A DNA stretch of 64,000 nucleotides from Pseudomonas lini (GCF_964063345.1 NZ_OZ061318.1:3844001-3908000), one strand, 5' to 3'. Counted from the stretch's first letter, positions 20,686 to 29,821 are shown. Numbers and translations are program-made. The notes: generated by a model from the letters alone, not told the origin.

Positions 20686-21606
20686 ATGAGCAACCCTTTA
20701 CCGGGCATCGGCATGGATTACAGCCCCTCCCAGTTCATGGCCCGCCAACGCATCGAAAGCCAGATCAACCTGCCACGGCTGTTCGCCGCCATCGACGCCG
20801 ATCCCGGAATCGTCGGCGCGGGCGTGGTGTACATCGACGCCGAGTTCAACGTAGTGACCCTGCGCGAGTTCAAGCCGATTTGCAGTATCAGGCCCAAGCG
20901 AATCATTTTGCGCGAGGCGCAGAAGTACATTGCGCCTGCGCAGTTTGCCCAGCAGGTGCAGGACAATCCTCGCGAATCACGCCTGGTTGGTGAGGCAGTC
21001 AACACCACCTTATCGTGCGCGGGTGCAGTGATCGGCTGGATCGTAGTGCTCAGTGGCTCCGTGGCTATTCCGTTTTCGGCAGGGGCAAGTACTGTGGTCG
21101 CTGCGCTCGGTTATACCGCTGCGGCTGCCAGCTCAGTGCAGTGTTTTGCCAGCGGCTATCGGACCCGCAATGAGATCGTCAACCCTGCCCGTAACGATCA
21201 GCTCGACAGCGAAGAGTGGTACCAGTACACCATGATTGCGCTGGATGCTGCGTCCTTGGTCGGGGTAGGCGCATCCACGCTGACAACGCTCAAACTGGTC
21301 AGACTGAATAAGGCCACGACCGGGAAAAGTGTCAGGGAAGTGCTCAGGGGGCTGAATCGACAGGAACGTGCCAAGCTGACCAAAGAACTATTGAGCATCA
21401 ACGACCCGCGCTTGACGTCGAAGATGATCAAGTTGAAGCAGTTGTCGGGTGAATTGCCCAAGCGTTTCACACCCACCGAGGTCAAGCATGCAACGGTCAC
21501 TCAGATAAAAGACGCCTTGGGCGCCGCTATCGGTTTTACCGGCAGTGCAATTTCAGGGAATGTCCGCACCATTGCCGTAGGCCTGTACGAGGAGTCTGAG
21601 CAATGA
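20686..21606 (+). CDS. Unrecognised protein with hydrophobic hairpin, possible membrane-active effector
   Basis: A 306-residue protein I cannot assign to a known family. Residues 1-100 look soluble (GAGVVYIDAEFNVVTLREF). Three hydrophobic stretches follow, at about 105-130, 132-152 and 183-203, rich in Gly, Ala and Ser. The C-terminal part is basic (VREVLRGLNRQERAKLTKEL). It has no signal peptide. The start ATG has AAGGAC upstream; an in-frame upstream extension into the REP is unlikely. The stop overlaps the next gene by four bases. A soluble N-terminus followed by a hydrophobic hairpin and a coupled small membrane protein suggests a pore-type effector with its immunity protein, but this is inference. 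Confidence 0.6.
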   Translation: MSNPLPGIGMDYSPSQFMARQRIESQINLPRLFAAIDADPGIVGAGVVYIDAEFNVVTLREFKPICSIRPKRIILREAQKYIAPAQFAQQVQDNPRESRLVGEAVNTTLSCAGAVIGWIVVLSGSVAIPFSAGASTVVAALGYTAAAASSVQCFASGYRTRNEIVNPARNDQLDSEEWYQYTMIALDAASLVGVGASTLTTLKLVRLNKATTGKSVREVLRGLNRQERAKLTKELLSINDPRLTSKMIKLKQLSGELPKRFTPTEVKHATVTQIKDALGAAIGFTGSAISGNVRTIAVGLYEESEQ

Positions 21607-22052
21607 ATGAGCTGCCCAGCATTCGCAGTTTTCTACCGAAGTATTTCCCGGTCTTCATGGGGGCAATATTCGCGTCAATTTTTACCCTGGTCTTTGCGGT
21701 GCCTTTGTTTTTCGAAAGCTATTTTCGAAACCTTCCGTTGGCTGACAACGCCAAGTACTCTTTTTTCGGGGGAATCGCGCTGACCCTCATCGTCGTGCAC
21801 TGCAATTTCATGGTCGCGCGCGGTCGCCCGCAATGGGTGCGGCCTCTGGTCGTACTCCTGGCCCTTTGTTTTCTTGGGGTATTGCCCACCATTGCATATG
21901 AGGTGCATCCCCTGATTTATGCTGTGACGTTGCTGTTCCCACTGCTGGCGCTATTGCTGCTCAACAGCAAGCGTCACCGCGAGATGCGCCAGAAGCTGCT
22001 TGAAGTACGTCACTTGCGCCAAGCTGTTATTGCAAAGCACAAAGCCCGTTAG
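21603..22052 (+). CDS. Small four-helix membrane protein, possible immunity partner
   Basis: A 149-residue inner-membrane protein with hydrophobic segments at about 15-37, 52-73, 80-98 and 102-121 and a basic cytosolic C-terminal tail (SKRHREMRQKLLEVRHLRQ). Its ATG overlaps the stop of the preceding gene (ATGA), so the two are translationally coupled and probably work together. Size and topology are like immunity proteins against membrane-depolarising toxins. No family recognised. Confidence 0.6.
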   Translation: MNELPSIRSFLPKYFPVFMGAIFASIFTLVFAVPLFFESYFRNLPLADNAKYSFFGGIALTLIVVHCNFMVARGRPQWVRPLVVLLALCFLGVLPTIAYEVHPLIYAVTLLFPLLALLLLNSKRHREMRQKLLEVRHLRQAVIAKHKAR

Positions 22053-22128
22053 TTGGGTGGATTCGGCACCCGCCCCTCACACGTGCGCCACAAATATGTG
22101 CAGCCCTTGCACTATTACCGCAGCCACG

Positions 22129-22143
22129 GCGCCGTTTTGGTGC
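22129..22143 (+). promoter_or_regulatory. NtrC-like binding site
   Basis: GCGCCGTTTTGGTGC matches the NtrC-type palindrome GCACY-N5-GGTGC at nine of ten fixed positions. It lies about 78 bases upstream of the predicted sigma-54 start. An overlapping palindrome GGTGCTGTACTGCACC follows. Confidence 0.45.
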
Positions 22144-22187
22144 TGTACTGCACCGGGTCTGTTGATAAAGCGCAATGACGGCCGCTC

Positions 22188-22202
22188 TGGCATAAGTCTT
22201 GC
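22188..22202 (+). promoter_or_regulatory. Sigma-54 (-24/-12) promoter of the transglutaminase/ATP-grasp operon
   Basis: TGGCATAAGTCTTGC carries the invariant GG (22189-22190) and GC (22201-22202) with the required 10-base separation, against the consensus TGGCACG-N4-TTGC. Transcription would start near 22214, leaving a short leader with AGGAGG at 22230-22235 before the GTG start. Confidence 0.65.
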
Positions 22203-22240
22203 GCGCTTTGTGTCCATGCCCTGGCTCGCAGGAGGCCGCC

Positions 22241-25200
22241 GTGTCGATTCATGTCGCATTGCATCACGTCACGCATTACCGCTACGACCGCGCCGTCGAG
22301 CTCGGTCCGCAGATCGTTCGTCTGCGCCCGGCTGCCCACAGCCGCACGCGGATACTGTCCTATGCGCTGAAAGTCACGCCCGAGCAGCATTTCATCAACT
22401 GGCAGCAGGATCCCCAGGGCAACTACCTGGCGCGGTTGGTGTTCCCGGAGAAAACCGATGAGCTGCGGATCGAGGTCGACTTGCTGGCGGAGATGGCGGT
22501 GTTCAATCCGTTCGACTTCTTCCTCGAGCCCTACGCCGAAAAGATCCCTTTCGCCTACGCCGCGGATGAGCGCAAAGAGCTGGCGCCGTATCTGGAAACC
22601 TTGCCCCTGACGCCGAAATTCAAGGCCTATCTGGATGGCATCGATCGCACACCGCTACCGAGCGTGGATTTTCTGGTCGCCCTCAATCAGCGCCTCAGCG
22701 AAGACATCGGCTACCTGATTCGCATGGAACCGGGCGTACAGACCCCGGAACACACTCTCGAGCATGCCTCCGGTTCCTGCCGCGACTCGGCTTGGTTGCT
22801 GGTGCAATTGCTGCGCAACCTCGGCCTGGCGGCGCGTTTCGTGTCCGGTTACCTGATTCAGTTGACCGCCGATGTCAAAAGCCTCGACGGCCCCTCGGGC
22901 ACCGAAGTGGATTTCACTGACCTGCACGCCTGGTGCGAGGTCTATTTGCCCGGTGCCGGCTGGATCGGCCTGGATGCGACTTCTGGGCTGTTTGCCGGTG
23001 AAGGACACATTCCGTTGGCGTGTAGTCCCGATCCGTCCTCTGCGGCACCGATCAGTGGCTTGGTGGAACCGTGCGAGTGCGAATTCACCCACGAGATGTC
23101 GGTCGAGCGGATTTGGGAAGCGCCGCGGGTTACCAAGCCCTACACCGAAGACCAATGGCTGGCGATTCAGGCATTGGGCCGGCAGATCGATGCCGACCTG
23201 CTCGAGGGCGACGTGCGCCTGACCATGGGCGGTGAGCCGACGTTCGTTTCCATCGATGACCCGGACGGCGCCGAGTGGAACACCGCAGCTCTAGGGCCGG
23301 ACAAGCGTCGGCTGTCGGCCGAACTGTTCCAGCGCATGCGCAAGCATTACGCGCCCAAGGGGCTGGTGCATTTCGGTCAGGGCAAGTGGTATCCCGGCGA
23401 GCAACTGCCGCGCTGGTCGCTGAACTGCTACTGGCGCCGCGACGGCGTGCCGATCTGGCACAACAGCGCGCTGATCGCCGATGAGCAGGAAGACTACGGC
23501 GCCGATGGCGAGTTGGCCGGGCGTTTTCTGGCGAGTGTCGCCGAACGCCTGAGAATTCCGACACGCTTTGTGTTCCCGGCCTACGAAGACAATTTCTATT
23601 ATCTCTGGCGCGAAGGCGCTTTGCCGCAGAACGTCAGCGCCGAAGACTCTCGTCTCGAAGAACCTTTGGAGCGGGCGCGCCTGCGCAAAGTCTTCAGCCA
23701 GGGGCTGGACAAGGTTATCGGTCAGGTCCTGCCGCTGGCGCGCACCGCCAAGGGCGATCAGTGGCAGAGCGGTCGCTGGTATCTGCGCGAAGATCATTGC
23801 CGATTGGTGCCGGGGGATTCGCCGCTGGGGTATCGCTTGCCACTCGGCTCACAGCCTTGGGTGAAGGCAGCGGAGTATCCGTTCATTCACCCTGTCGACC
23901 CCAATCAGGATTTTCCTGAGCTGCCGGGCACCGACCAGCTACAGAATCATGCTCAACCGCAAACGGCCGACGAGCGTGCGCCAAAGATCGACGAGTCCGC
24001 CGACTGGCTGACCCGCACCGCTTTCTGCGCCGAAGCGCGAGAAGGCCGGTTGTACCTGTTCATGCCGCCACTGGAACGGGTAGAGGACTATCTGGAACTG
24101 GTCGCCGCCATCGAAGCCACCGCCGAGGAACTGCATTGCCCGGTGTTGCTGGAAGGCTATGAACCGCCGAGTGATCCGCGCTTGAGCAACTTGCGCATTA
24201 CACCGGATCCGGGTGTGATTGAGGTCAACGTCCAGCCGTCCGCCACCTGGGATGAGTTGGTGGAGCGCACCGAGTTTCTTTACGAAGAGGCGCGCCAGAC
24301 TCGACTAACCACCGAAAAATTCATGATCGACGGCCGGCACACAGGCACCGGCGGCGGCAACCATTTCGTATTGGGTGGCGCGACCCCGGCTGACTCACCG
24401 TTTCTGCGCCGTCCCGATCTGCTGCGCAGCTTGATCAGTTACTGGCATAACCATCCATCCTTGTCCTACCTGTTTTCCGGATTATTCATCGGCCCGACGT
24501 CCCAGGCGCCACGGGTGGATGAGGCGCGCAACGATTCGCTGTATGAACTGGAAATCGCCTTCGCACAGATGCCGAAGCCGGGCGAAGAATGCCCACCTTG
24601 GCTGGTGGATCGTTTGCTGCGCAATCTGCTGATCGACGTGACCGGCAACACCCACCGCGCCGAGTTTTGCATCGATAAACTGTATTCGCCGGACGGCGCC
24701 ACCGGGCGCCTCGGGTTACTGGAATTGCGGGCCTTTGAAATGCCGCCCCATGCGCGCATGAGCCTGGCTCAGCAATTGTTGCTGCGGGCGCTGGTGGCGC
24801 GGTTCTGGCGCGAGCCTTATGCACCGCCGAAACTGGCGCGCTGGGGCACAGAGCTACACGACCGGTTCCTGTTGCCGCACTTTATCGAGCAGGATTTCGC
24901 TGATGTGATCGTCGACCTCAATGCCGCCGGTTACCCCGTGCGGGCCGAGTGGTTCGCGGCGCATCTGGAATTCCGTTTTCCCAAGGTCGGCGACTACGCC
25001 GTCAGCGGCATCCAACTGCAATTGCGTCAGGCGCTGGAGCCTTGGCATGTACTCGGCGAGGAAGGCGCGGCAGGTGGCACGGTGCGTTATGTGGACTCGT
25101 CGCTGGAGCGTTTGCAGGTCAAGCTCAGTGGCCTGCCGCCCCAGCGTTATCTGCTGACGTGCAACGGCATCCCGGTGCCGTTGCAACCCACGGGGCGGGT

Positions 25201-25516
25201 CGGTGAGTTCGTCGCCGGCGTACGCTTTCGCGCCTGGCAACCGGCTAACTGCCTGCAACCGACCATCCCGGTCCACGCGCCGTTGGTGTTCGACGTGCTC
25301 GACACCTGGATGGGGCGGTCGCTGGGCGGTTGTCAGTACCACGTCGCCCACCCGGGTGGGCGTAACTACGACAGCCTGCCGGTGAACGCCAATGAGGCCG
25401 AGAGTCGGCGGATGGCGCGTTTCTTCCGCGTCGGACACTCGCCAGGGAAACTTCCTATACCGAATCTGGAAATTAACGACGAGCTACCGATGACTCTCGA
25501 TTTGCGACGTTTCTAA
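22241..25516 (+). CDS. Transglutaminase-like protein fused to DUF2126 domain
   Basis: A 1091-residue protein. The N-terminus is a bacterial transglutaminase N domain (ALHHVTHYRYDRAVELGPQ), then a papain-like transglutaminase core with an intact triad C180 (SGSCRDSAW), H229 (DLHAWCEV) and D245. The remaining ~750 residues form a DUF2126 region (GGEPTFVSIDDPDG, TGTGGGNHFVLGG). The GTG start follows a perfect AGGAGG. It heads an operon with a permuted ATP-grasp/alpha-E protein and a second transglutaminase. Comparative genomics places such operons among predicted peptide-ligase/peptidase systems. The substrate is not known. A sigma-54 promoter lies just upstream. Confidence 0.88.
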   Translation: MSIHVALHHVTHYRYDRAVELGPQIVRLRPAAHSRTRILSYALKVTPEQHFINWQQDPQGNYLARLVFPEKTDELRIEVDLLAEMAVFNPFDFFLEPYAEKIPFAYAADERKELAPYLETLPLTPKFKAYLDGIDRTPLPSVDFLVALNQRLSEDIGYLIRMEPGVQTPEHTLEHASGSCRDSAWLLVQLLRNLGLAARFVSGYLIQLTADVKSLDGPSGTEVDFTDLHAWCEVYLPGAGWIGLDATSGLFAGEGHIPLACSPDPSSAAPISGLVEPCECEFTHEMSVERIWEAPRVTKPYTEDQWLAIQALGRQIDADLLEGDVRLTMGGEPTFVSIDDPDGAEWNTAALGPDKRRLSAELFQRMRKHYAPKGLVHFGQGKWYPGEQLPRWSLNCYWRRDGVPIWHNSALIADEQEDYGADGELAGRFLASVAERLRIPTRFVFPAYEDNFYYLWREGALPQNVSAEDSRLEEPLERARLRKVFSQGLDKVIGQVLPLARTAKGDQWQSGRWYLREDHCRLVPGDSPLGYRLPLGSQPWVKAAEYPFIHPVDPNQDFPELPGTDQLQNHAQPQTADERAPKIDESADWLTRTAFCAEAREGRLYLFMPPLERVEDYLELVAAIEATAEELHCPVLLEGYEPPSDPRLSNLRITPDPGVIEVNVQPSATWDELVERTEFLYEEARQTRLTTEKFMIDGRHTGTGGGNHFVLGGATPADSPFLRRPDLLRSLISYWHNHPSLSYLFSGLFIGPTSQAPRVDEARNDSLYELEIAFAQMPKPGEECPPWLVDRLLRNLLIDVTGNTHRAEFCIDKLYSPDGATGRLGLLELRAFEMPPHARMSLAQQLLLRALVARFWREPYAPPKLARWGTELHDRFLLPHFIEQDFADVIVDLNAAGYPVRAEWFAAHLEFRFPKVGDYAVSGIQLQLRQALEPWHVLGEEGAAGGTVRYVDSSLERLQVKLSGLPPQRYLLTCNGIPVPLQPTGRVGEFVAGVRFRAWQPANCLQPTIPVHAPLVFDVLDTWMGRSLGGCQYHVAHPGGRNYDSLPVNANEAESRRMARFFRVGHSPGKLPIPNLEINDELPMTLDLRRF

Positions 25517-25604
25517 ACCCTACGCGACGCTCGGATTTTTCGTCTATCCGGGCGTCATGAGCCTGCGTTAGTCTGACCGTTCTTTGCTGTCTGCCGAGCT
25601 TTCC

Positions 25605-28091
25605 ATGCCTGATCTGCTTGACCGCTACCCGCTGACCGCGGGCACATATCACGAACTGCTCGACGACAGCGGTGCCGTGCGCCCGCACTGGCGGCGGCTG
25701 TTCGATCAATTGCAACGCAGCACGCCAGCGCAACTGGTGCAGCGTCAGGCGCTGCTGACCCGGCAGATCCAGGAAAACGGCGTGACCTATAACGTCTACG
25801 CCGACCCCAAGGGCGCCGACCGGCCATGGGAACTCGACCTGCTGCCCCATGTGATTGCCGCCGATGAGTGGGAACAGTTATCGGCCGGGATCGCTCAACG
25901 GGCGCGGTTGCTCAATGCTGTGTTGGCGGACTTGTACGGCCCTCAGCGCTTGATCGCCGAAGGCCTGCTGCCGGCTGAGCTGGTGTTCGGTCACAACAAC
26001 TTCCTCTGGCCCTGTCAGGGCATTGCGCCGCCCGACGGGGCGTTTCTGCATCTGTACGCCGTGGATCTGGCGCGCACGCCTGACGGTTGCTGGTGGGTGA
26101 CGGCGGATCGGACGCAAGCGCCATCCGGTGCCGGTTACGCGCTGGAAAACCGCACCATCGTGTCCCGGGCCTTCCCCGAGTTGTACCGCGATTTGAAGGT
26201 GCAGCACCTGGCCGGATTCTTCCGCACACTCCAGGAAACCCTCGCCCGTCAGGCACCGAGCGATGACGAAGCGCCACTGGTGGTGCTGCTGACGCCAGGA
26301 CGTTTCAACGAAAGCTATTTCGAGCACTTGTACCTGGCTCGTCAGCTCGGATATCCGTTGGTGGAGGGTGGCGACCTGACCGTTCGGGATGCCACGGTCT
26401 ACCTGAAAACCTTGAGCGGCCTGCGTCGGGTTCACGCGATCATGCGTCGGCTCGACGATGATTTCTGCGACCCGCTGGAGCTGCGCACCGACTCGGCCCT
26501 CGGCGTGCCGGGGCTGCTTGAAGCCGTGCGCCAGGGCCGGGTGTTGGTGGCCAACGCCCTCGGCAGCGGCGTGCTGGAATCGCCGGGATTGCTGGGTTTC
26601 CTGCCGAAGATTAATCAGTATCTGTTCGGCGAAGAGCTGATTCTGCCGTCTATCGCGACTTGGTGGTGCGGTGAAGCGCCTGTGCTGGCCCAAGCCCTGG
26701 AAAAACTGCCGGAGCTGTTGATCAAACCGGCGTTTCCTTCGCAGAGCTTTGCTCCGGTGTTTGGTCGTGACTTGAGTGAAAAACAGCGTCAAGACTTGGC
26801 GGAGCGCATGCAGGCACGGCCTTACGCCTATGTTGCGCAAGAATTGGCGCAACTGTCCCAAGCGCCGATCTGGCAGGCCGAAGGTGGCCAATTGCAGCCG
26901 CGTGCCATTGGCATGCGCGTGTATGCGGTGGCCAGTCGGGACGGCTATCGAGTATTGCCCGGCGGGCTGACCCGGGTTGCCGCCGAAGCCGACGCCGAAG
27001 TGGTGTCGATGCAGCGCGGCGGCGCCAGCAAGGACACTTGGGTATTGGGCGATCGCCCGCCCAGCGGCGAACAATGGAAAGCCCAGCGCAACATTGGCGT
27101 TCACGATCTGGTGCGACGCGATCCGTATCTGCCATCGCGGGTGGTCGAAAACCTGTTCTGGTTCGGCCGTTACTGTGAACGCTGCGATGACAGCGCGCGG
27201 CTGCTGCGCATCATGCTCGCGCGCTATGTTGACGGCGATGACCCGCAAGCCCTGGAGGCGGCGGTCGATCTCGGTGAACGCTTGAATCTGTTGCCGGAGG
27301 AGGGCGAGTTGCCGGAGCGATTGCTGGCGGCGCTGCTTGGCGATGATTGGCCGTTCAGCCTGCGCTCCAACCTGCAACGCTTGCAGTGGGCGGCGTCGCA
27401 AGTGCGCGGCAAGCTCTCGCGAGAGAACTGGCAAGCGCTGGTGGAATTGCAGCGCGAAGCCATGGCGCTGGAAACCGACGAGCCGGATTTCGGCGAGTTG
27501 CTGGATTTTCTCAACCGGTTGGTGATGTCGCTGGCGGCGCTGTCTGGTTTTGCCCTCGACGACATGACCCGGGACGAAGGCTGGCGTTTCCTGATGATAG
27601 GACGACGGATCGAGCGGCTGCAATTTCTCAGCGGCAGCCTGGCGGCGTTTCTGCGTGGCGCCGGAACTTGCGATCAGGCCGGACTGGAATGGCTGCTGGA
27701 GTTGGGCAACAGCAGCATCACCTACCGCTCGCGGTACTTGGCGGTGGCGCAATTGATCCCGGTGCTGGACCTGTTGTTGCTCGATGAGCAGAACCCTCAT
27801 GCGGTGTTGTTCCAGTTGAAGCTGGTGACCCGCACGCTGAAGCGCTTGAACGACGACTTTGGTGCGCCGCGTGAAACAGGTCTGCCGCAGTTGGTGGAGC
27901 GGCTGGCGCGCTTCGATCTGGGTTGCCTGGAAAACGCACTGTTTGGCGAGGCCAGTGTCCGTGCCGCCATAGAGGGGCTGGCCGATCTGTTGCAGGAGAT
28001 CGCCGATGCCAGTGGCCAGGTGTCGGATCGCCTGGCCTTGCGCCATTTCGCCCATGTCGATGATGTCAGCCAACGCACGGTGTCCGTCTGA
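25605..28091 (+). CDS. Circularly permuted ATP-grasp protein with C-terminal alpha-E domain
   Basis: An 828-residue fusion. The N-terminal ~490 residues match the circularly permuted ATP-grasp type (DUF404/DUF407; NGVTYNVYADPKGADRPWEL, PGRFNESYFEHLYLARQLG, SQSFAPVFGRDLS), predicted to form amide bonds by carboxylate phosphorylation. The C-terminal ~320 residues are the all-helical alpha-E domain (DUF403; LPSRVVENLFWFGRYCERCD). In many genomes the two are separate genes, so this is a fusion form. The ATG at 25605 is chosen over 25584 as it gives the usual MPDLLDRYP start. The stop overlaps the next start (TGATG). Confidence 0.88.
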   Translation: MPDLLDRYPLTAGTYHELLDDSGAVRPHWRRLFDQLQRSTPAQLVQRQALLTRQIQENGVTYNVYADPKGADRPWELDLLPHVIAADEWEQLSAGIAQRARLLNAVLADLYGPQRLIAEGLLPAELVFGHNNFLWPCQGIAPPDGAFLHLYAVDLARTPDGCWWVTADRTQAPSGAGYALENRTIVSRAFPELYRDLKVQHLAGFFRTLQETLARQAPSDDEAPLVVLLTPGRFNESYFEHLYLARQLGYPLVEGGDLTVRDATVYLKTLSGLRRVHAIMRRLDDDFCDPLELRTDSALGVPGLLEAVRQGRVLVANALGSGVLESPGLLGFLPKINQYLFGEELILPSIATWWCGEAPVLAQALEKLPELLIKPAFPSQSFAPVFGRDLSEKQRQDLAERMQARPYAYVAQELAQLSQAPIWQAEGGQLQPRAIGMRVYAVASRDGYRVLPGGLTRVAAEADAEVVSMQRGGASKDTWVLGDRPPSGEQWKAQRNIGVHDLVRRDPYLPSRVVENLFWFGRYCERCDDSARLLRIMLARYVDGDDPQALEAAVDLGERLNLLPEEGELPERLLAALLGDDWPFSLRSNLQRLQWAASQVRGKLSRENWQALVELQREAMALETDEPDFGELLDFLNRLVMSLAALSGFALDDMTRDEGWRFLMIGRRIERLQFLSGSLAAFLRGAGTCDQAGLEWLLELGNSSITYRSRYLAVAQLIPVLDLLLLDEQNPHAVLFQLKLVTRTLKRLNDDFGAPRETGLPQLVERLARFDLGCLENALFGEASVRAAIEGLADLLQEIADASGQVSDRLALRHFAHVDDVSQRTVSV

Positions 28092-28981
28092 TGAATGCCC
28101 ATTACCAGATTTTCCACGACACCCATTATCACTATGACAGCCCGGTGTCCCTGGCCCAGCAACTGGCGCATCTGTGGCCACGGCCCTGTGACTGGCAGCG
28201 CTGCACCGATCAGCAATTGCAGATCAGTCCCGATCCGACCTCGCGCCGGGATGAGCTGGATGTGTTTGGTAATCCGCTGACCCGATTGGCATTCGAGCGG
28301 CCGCACGATGAGTTGCTGGTCAATGCCAGCCTGACGATCGAAGTGCTGGCCCGACCATCATTGGATTTCAATCAATCGCCAGCCTGGGAAAAAACCTGCA
28401 ATGCGCTGACCTACAGCAGTCAGCCACTGTCTGCTGAATTGCTGGAAGCCTGCCGTTACCGGTTCGAATCGCCTTACGTGCACTTGAAGCGCAACTTCGT
28501 CGAGTTCTCCGGAAGTTGCTTTCCTCCTGGCCGGCCATTGCTGCTGGGGGTTCAGGCGTTGATGGAGAAGATCTTCAGCGAATTCACCTTCGACGCCGAA
28601 GCGACTCAAGTGGCAACGCCGCTGGTGGAAGTGCTGGAGAGGCGACGCGGGGTTTGCCAGGACTTTGCGCACTTGATGCTCGCTTGTGTCCGCTCCCGTG
28701 GATTAGCGGCGCGGTATATCAGCGGCTACTTGCTGACCCAGCCCCCGCCGGGCCAGCCACGGCTGATCGGTGCCGATGCGTCTCATGCCTGGGTGTCGGT
28801 ATTTTGTCCGGTGCTGGGCTGGGTGGATTTCGACCCGACCAACAATGTGCAACCGGCGCTGGAGCACATCACCCTGGCCTGGGGCCGGGACTTTTCAGAT
28901 GTGTCACCGTTGCGTGGGGTGATTCTGGGTGGCGGTAGCCATGATCCAGAGGTGCGGGTTACCGTAATGCCATTGGATTAA
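28091..28981 (+). CDS. Transglutaminase-like family protein
   Basis: A 296-residue protein with an N-terminal transglutaminase N domain (YQIFHDTHYHYDSPVSLAQQ) and a transglutaminase core with triad C189 (GVCQDFAH), H232 (ASHAWVSV) and D248 (VDFDPTNN). It is probably a peptidase or amidase, not a protein cross-linker, as suggested for this family. It is translationally coupled to the ATP-grasp/alpha-E gene and is the last gene of the operon; a REPIN follows. Confidence 0.9.
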   Translation: MNAHYQIFHDTHYHYDSPVSLAQQLAHLWPRPCDWQRCTDQQLQISPDPTSRRDELDVFGNPLTRLAFERPHDELLVNASLTIEVLARPSLDFNQSPAWEKTCNALTYSSQPLSAELLEACRYRFESPYVHLKRNFVEFSGSCFPPGRPLLLGVQALMEKIFSEFTFDAEATQVATPLVEVLERRRGVCQDFAHLMLACVRSRGLAARYISGYLLTQPPPGQPRLIGADASHAWVSVFCPVLGWVDFDPTNNVQPALEHITLAWGRDFSDVSPLRGVILGGGSHDPEVRVTVMPLD

Positions 28982-28990
28982 CGAAGATCC

Positions 28991-29081
28991 AGTGTGGAGC
29001 AAGCCTGCTTGGATAGGGGCCTGACAGTCACATGAATGTTGGATGTACAGCGGCTATCGCGAGCAGGCTCGCTCCCACAGT
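28991..29081. repeat. REPIN with one decayed arm
   Basis: Left unit is degenerate (AGTGTGGAGCAAGCCTGCTT), right unit intact (ATCGCGAGCAGGCTCGCTCCC), spacer containing AATGTTGGATGT. Confidence 0.8.
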
Positions 29082-29113
29082 GGATGTGTTGCTTTTACGG
29101 ATGAGGGTTTTCC

Positions 29114-29491
29114 ATGTTCCCGGTTTCAATCAAAGGCGTACTACGATCCCCCGAAGGCCTCATCGTACTGATGCTTAACGAGCGCGATGAATGGGAGTTG
29201 CCCGGCGGGCGAATCGAATTGGGCGAGACAGCACCACAGTGCCTGGCGCGCGCGATCGTCGAAGAACTGGATGTTGAAGTCGCAGTGGGGGAGCCGTTGG
29301 ATTCATACCTATTCGAGGTGATCCCCGGCAAACACGTGTTCATCTCCACTTACCGCTGTCAGTTGCTAGGCGGTTTTGTGCCGACGATCAGTCATGAACA
29401 CAAGGAAATCGGCTTGTTCGATCCGGCGCAATTGCCTGCCAACTTGCCCAAGGGTTATCGCGATTCGATTGGTAAGGCGCTGGGACTGTGA
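29114..29491 (+). CDS. Nudix hydrolase with atypical Nudix box
   Basis: A 125-residue Nudix-fold protein, expected to cleave a nucleoside diphosphate linked to another moiety; substrate unknown. The Nudix box runs from G32 to V54: G32-x5-E38-x7-R46, then A47 where the consensus has Glu, E50 and E51 retained, and D53 in place of the consensus Gly. The metal-binding E50/E51 pair is present, so activity may be kept. It stands alone between REPIN and an 11-bp hairpin (29492-29516, no T-run). Confidence 0.85.
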   Translation: MFPVSIKGVLRSPEGLIVLMLNERDEWELPGGRIELGETAPQCLARAIVEELDVEVAVGEPLDSYLFEVIPGKHVFISTYRCQLLGGFVPTISHEHKEIGLFDPAQLPANLPKGYRDSIGKALGL

Positions 29492-29516
29492 GGGTCAGCA
29501 ACAACGTTGCTGACCC
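29492..29516. terminator. Hairpin after Nudix gene, no T-tract
   Basis: Perfect 11-bp arms GGGTCAGCAAC / GTTGCTGACCC with a 3-base AAC loop immediately after the Nudix stop codon. It lacks a T-run, so it may protect the 3' end or act as a weak bidirectional terminator between convergent genes. Confidence 0.5.
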
Positions 29517-29564
29517 TGGACACAGATCCGGTGGGCCTGATCAGATCATCGGGCCCTGAGGGTC

Positions 29565-29753
29565 TCAGGCGTCGGGCGCCTGATCTTTCGGTGCTTCAGT
29601 TTCGTCTGTAGCCACTTCGCCTTCGGTATCCGGGTTCAGTGCTGCTGCTTCTTCTTCAGCTGTAGCTTTCTTGCGCTGAAGCTTTTCCTCTTTCTTCTGC
29701 TCCTTGGCCAAGTCTCTCTGACGTTTGGCGAAGGAATAATTAGGTTTAGCCAT
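29565..29753 (-). CDS. Small Lys/Glu-rich protein
   Basis: A 62-residue protein starting MAKPNYSFAKRQRDLAKEQ, with a strongly basic helical first half and an acidic, Ala/Glu/Asp-rich second half ending KDQAPDA. AGAGGATC precedes the ATG, and the 31-residue upstream extension lacks such a site. Similar short proteins occur in Pseudomonas next to LOG-family genes, but no function is known to me. The charge split suggests a disordered, perhaps nucleic-acid-associated protein. Confidence 0.75.
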   Translation of the reverse strand: MAKPNYSFAKRQRDLAKEQKKEEKLQRKKATAEEEAAALNPDTEGEVATDETEAPKDQAPDA

Positions 29754-29821
29754 GGGCGATCCTCTGGGGTCGAAGGTGAGGTTGAGCGGCGCATATTCTG
29801 CCCTGTATCGATGCCAAGCCG

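Noticed and set aside
22129..22160. GGTGCTGTACTGCACC as the NtrC site itself
   Set aside because: The half-sites are in the reverse order to the NtrC consensus (GGTGC...GCACC). The overlapping GCGCC-N5-GGTGC fits better.
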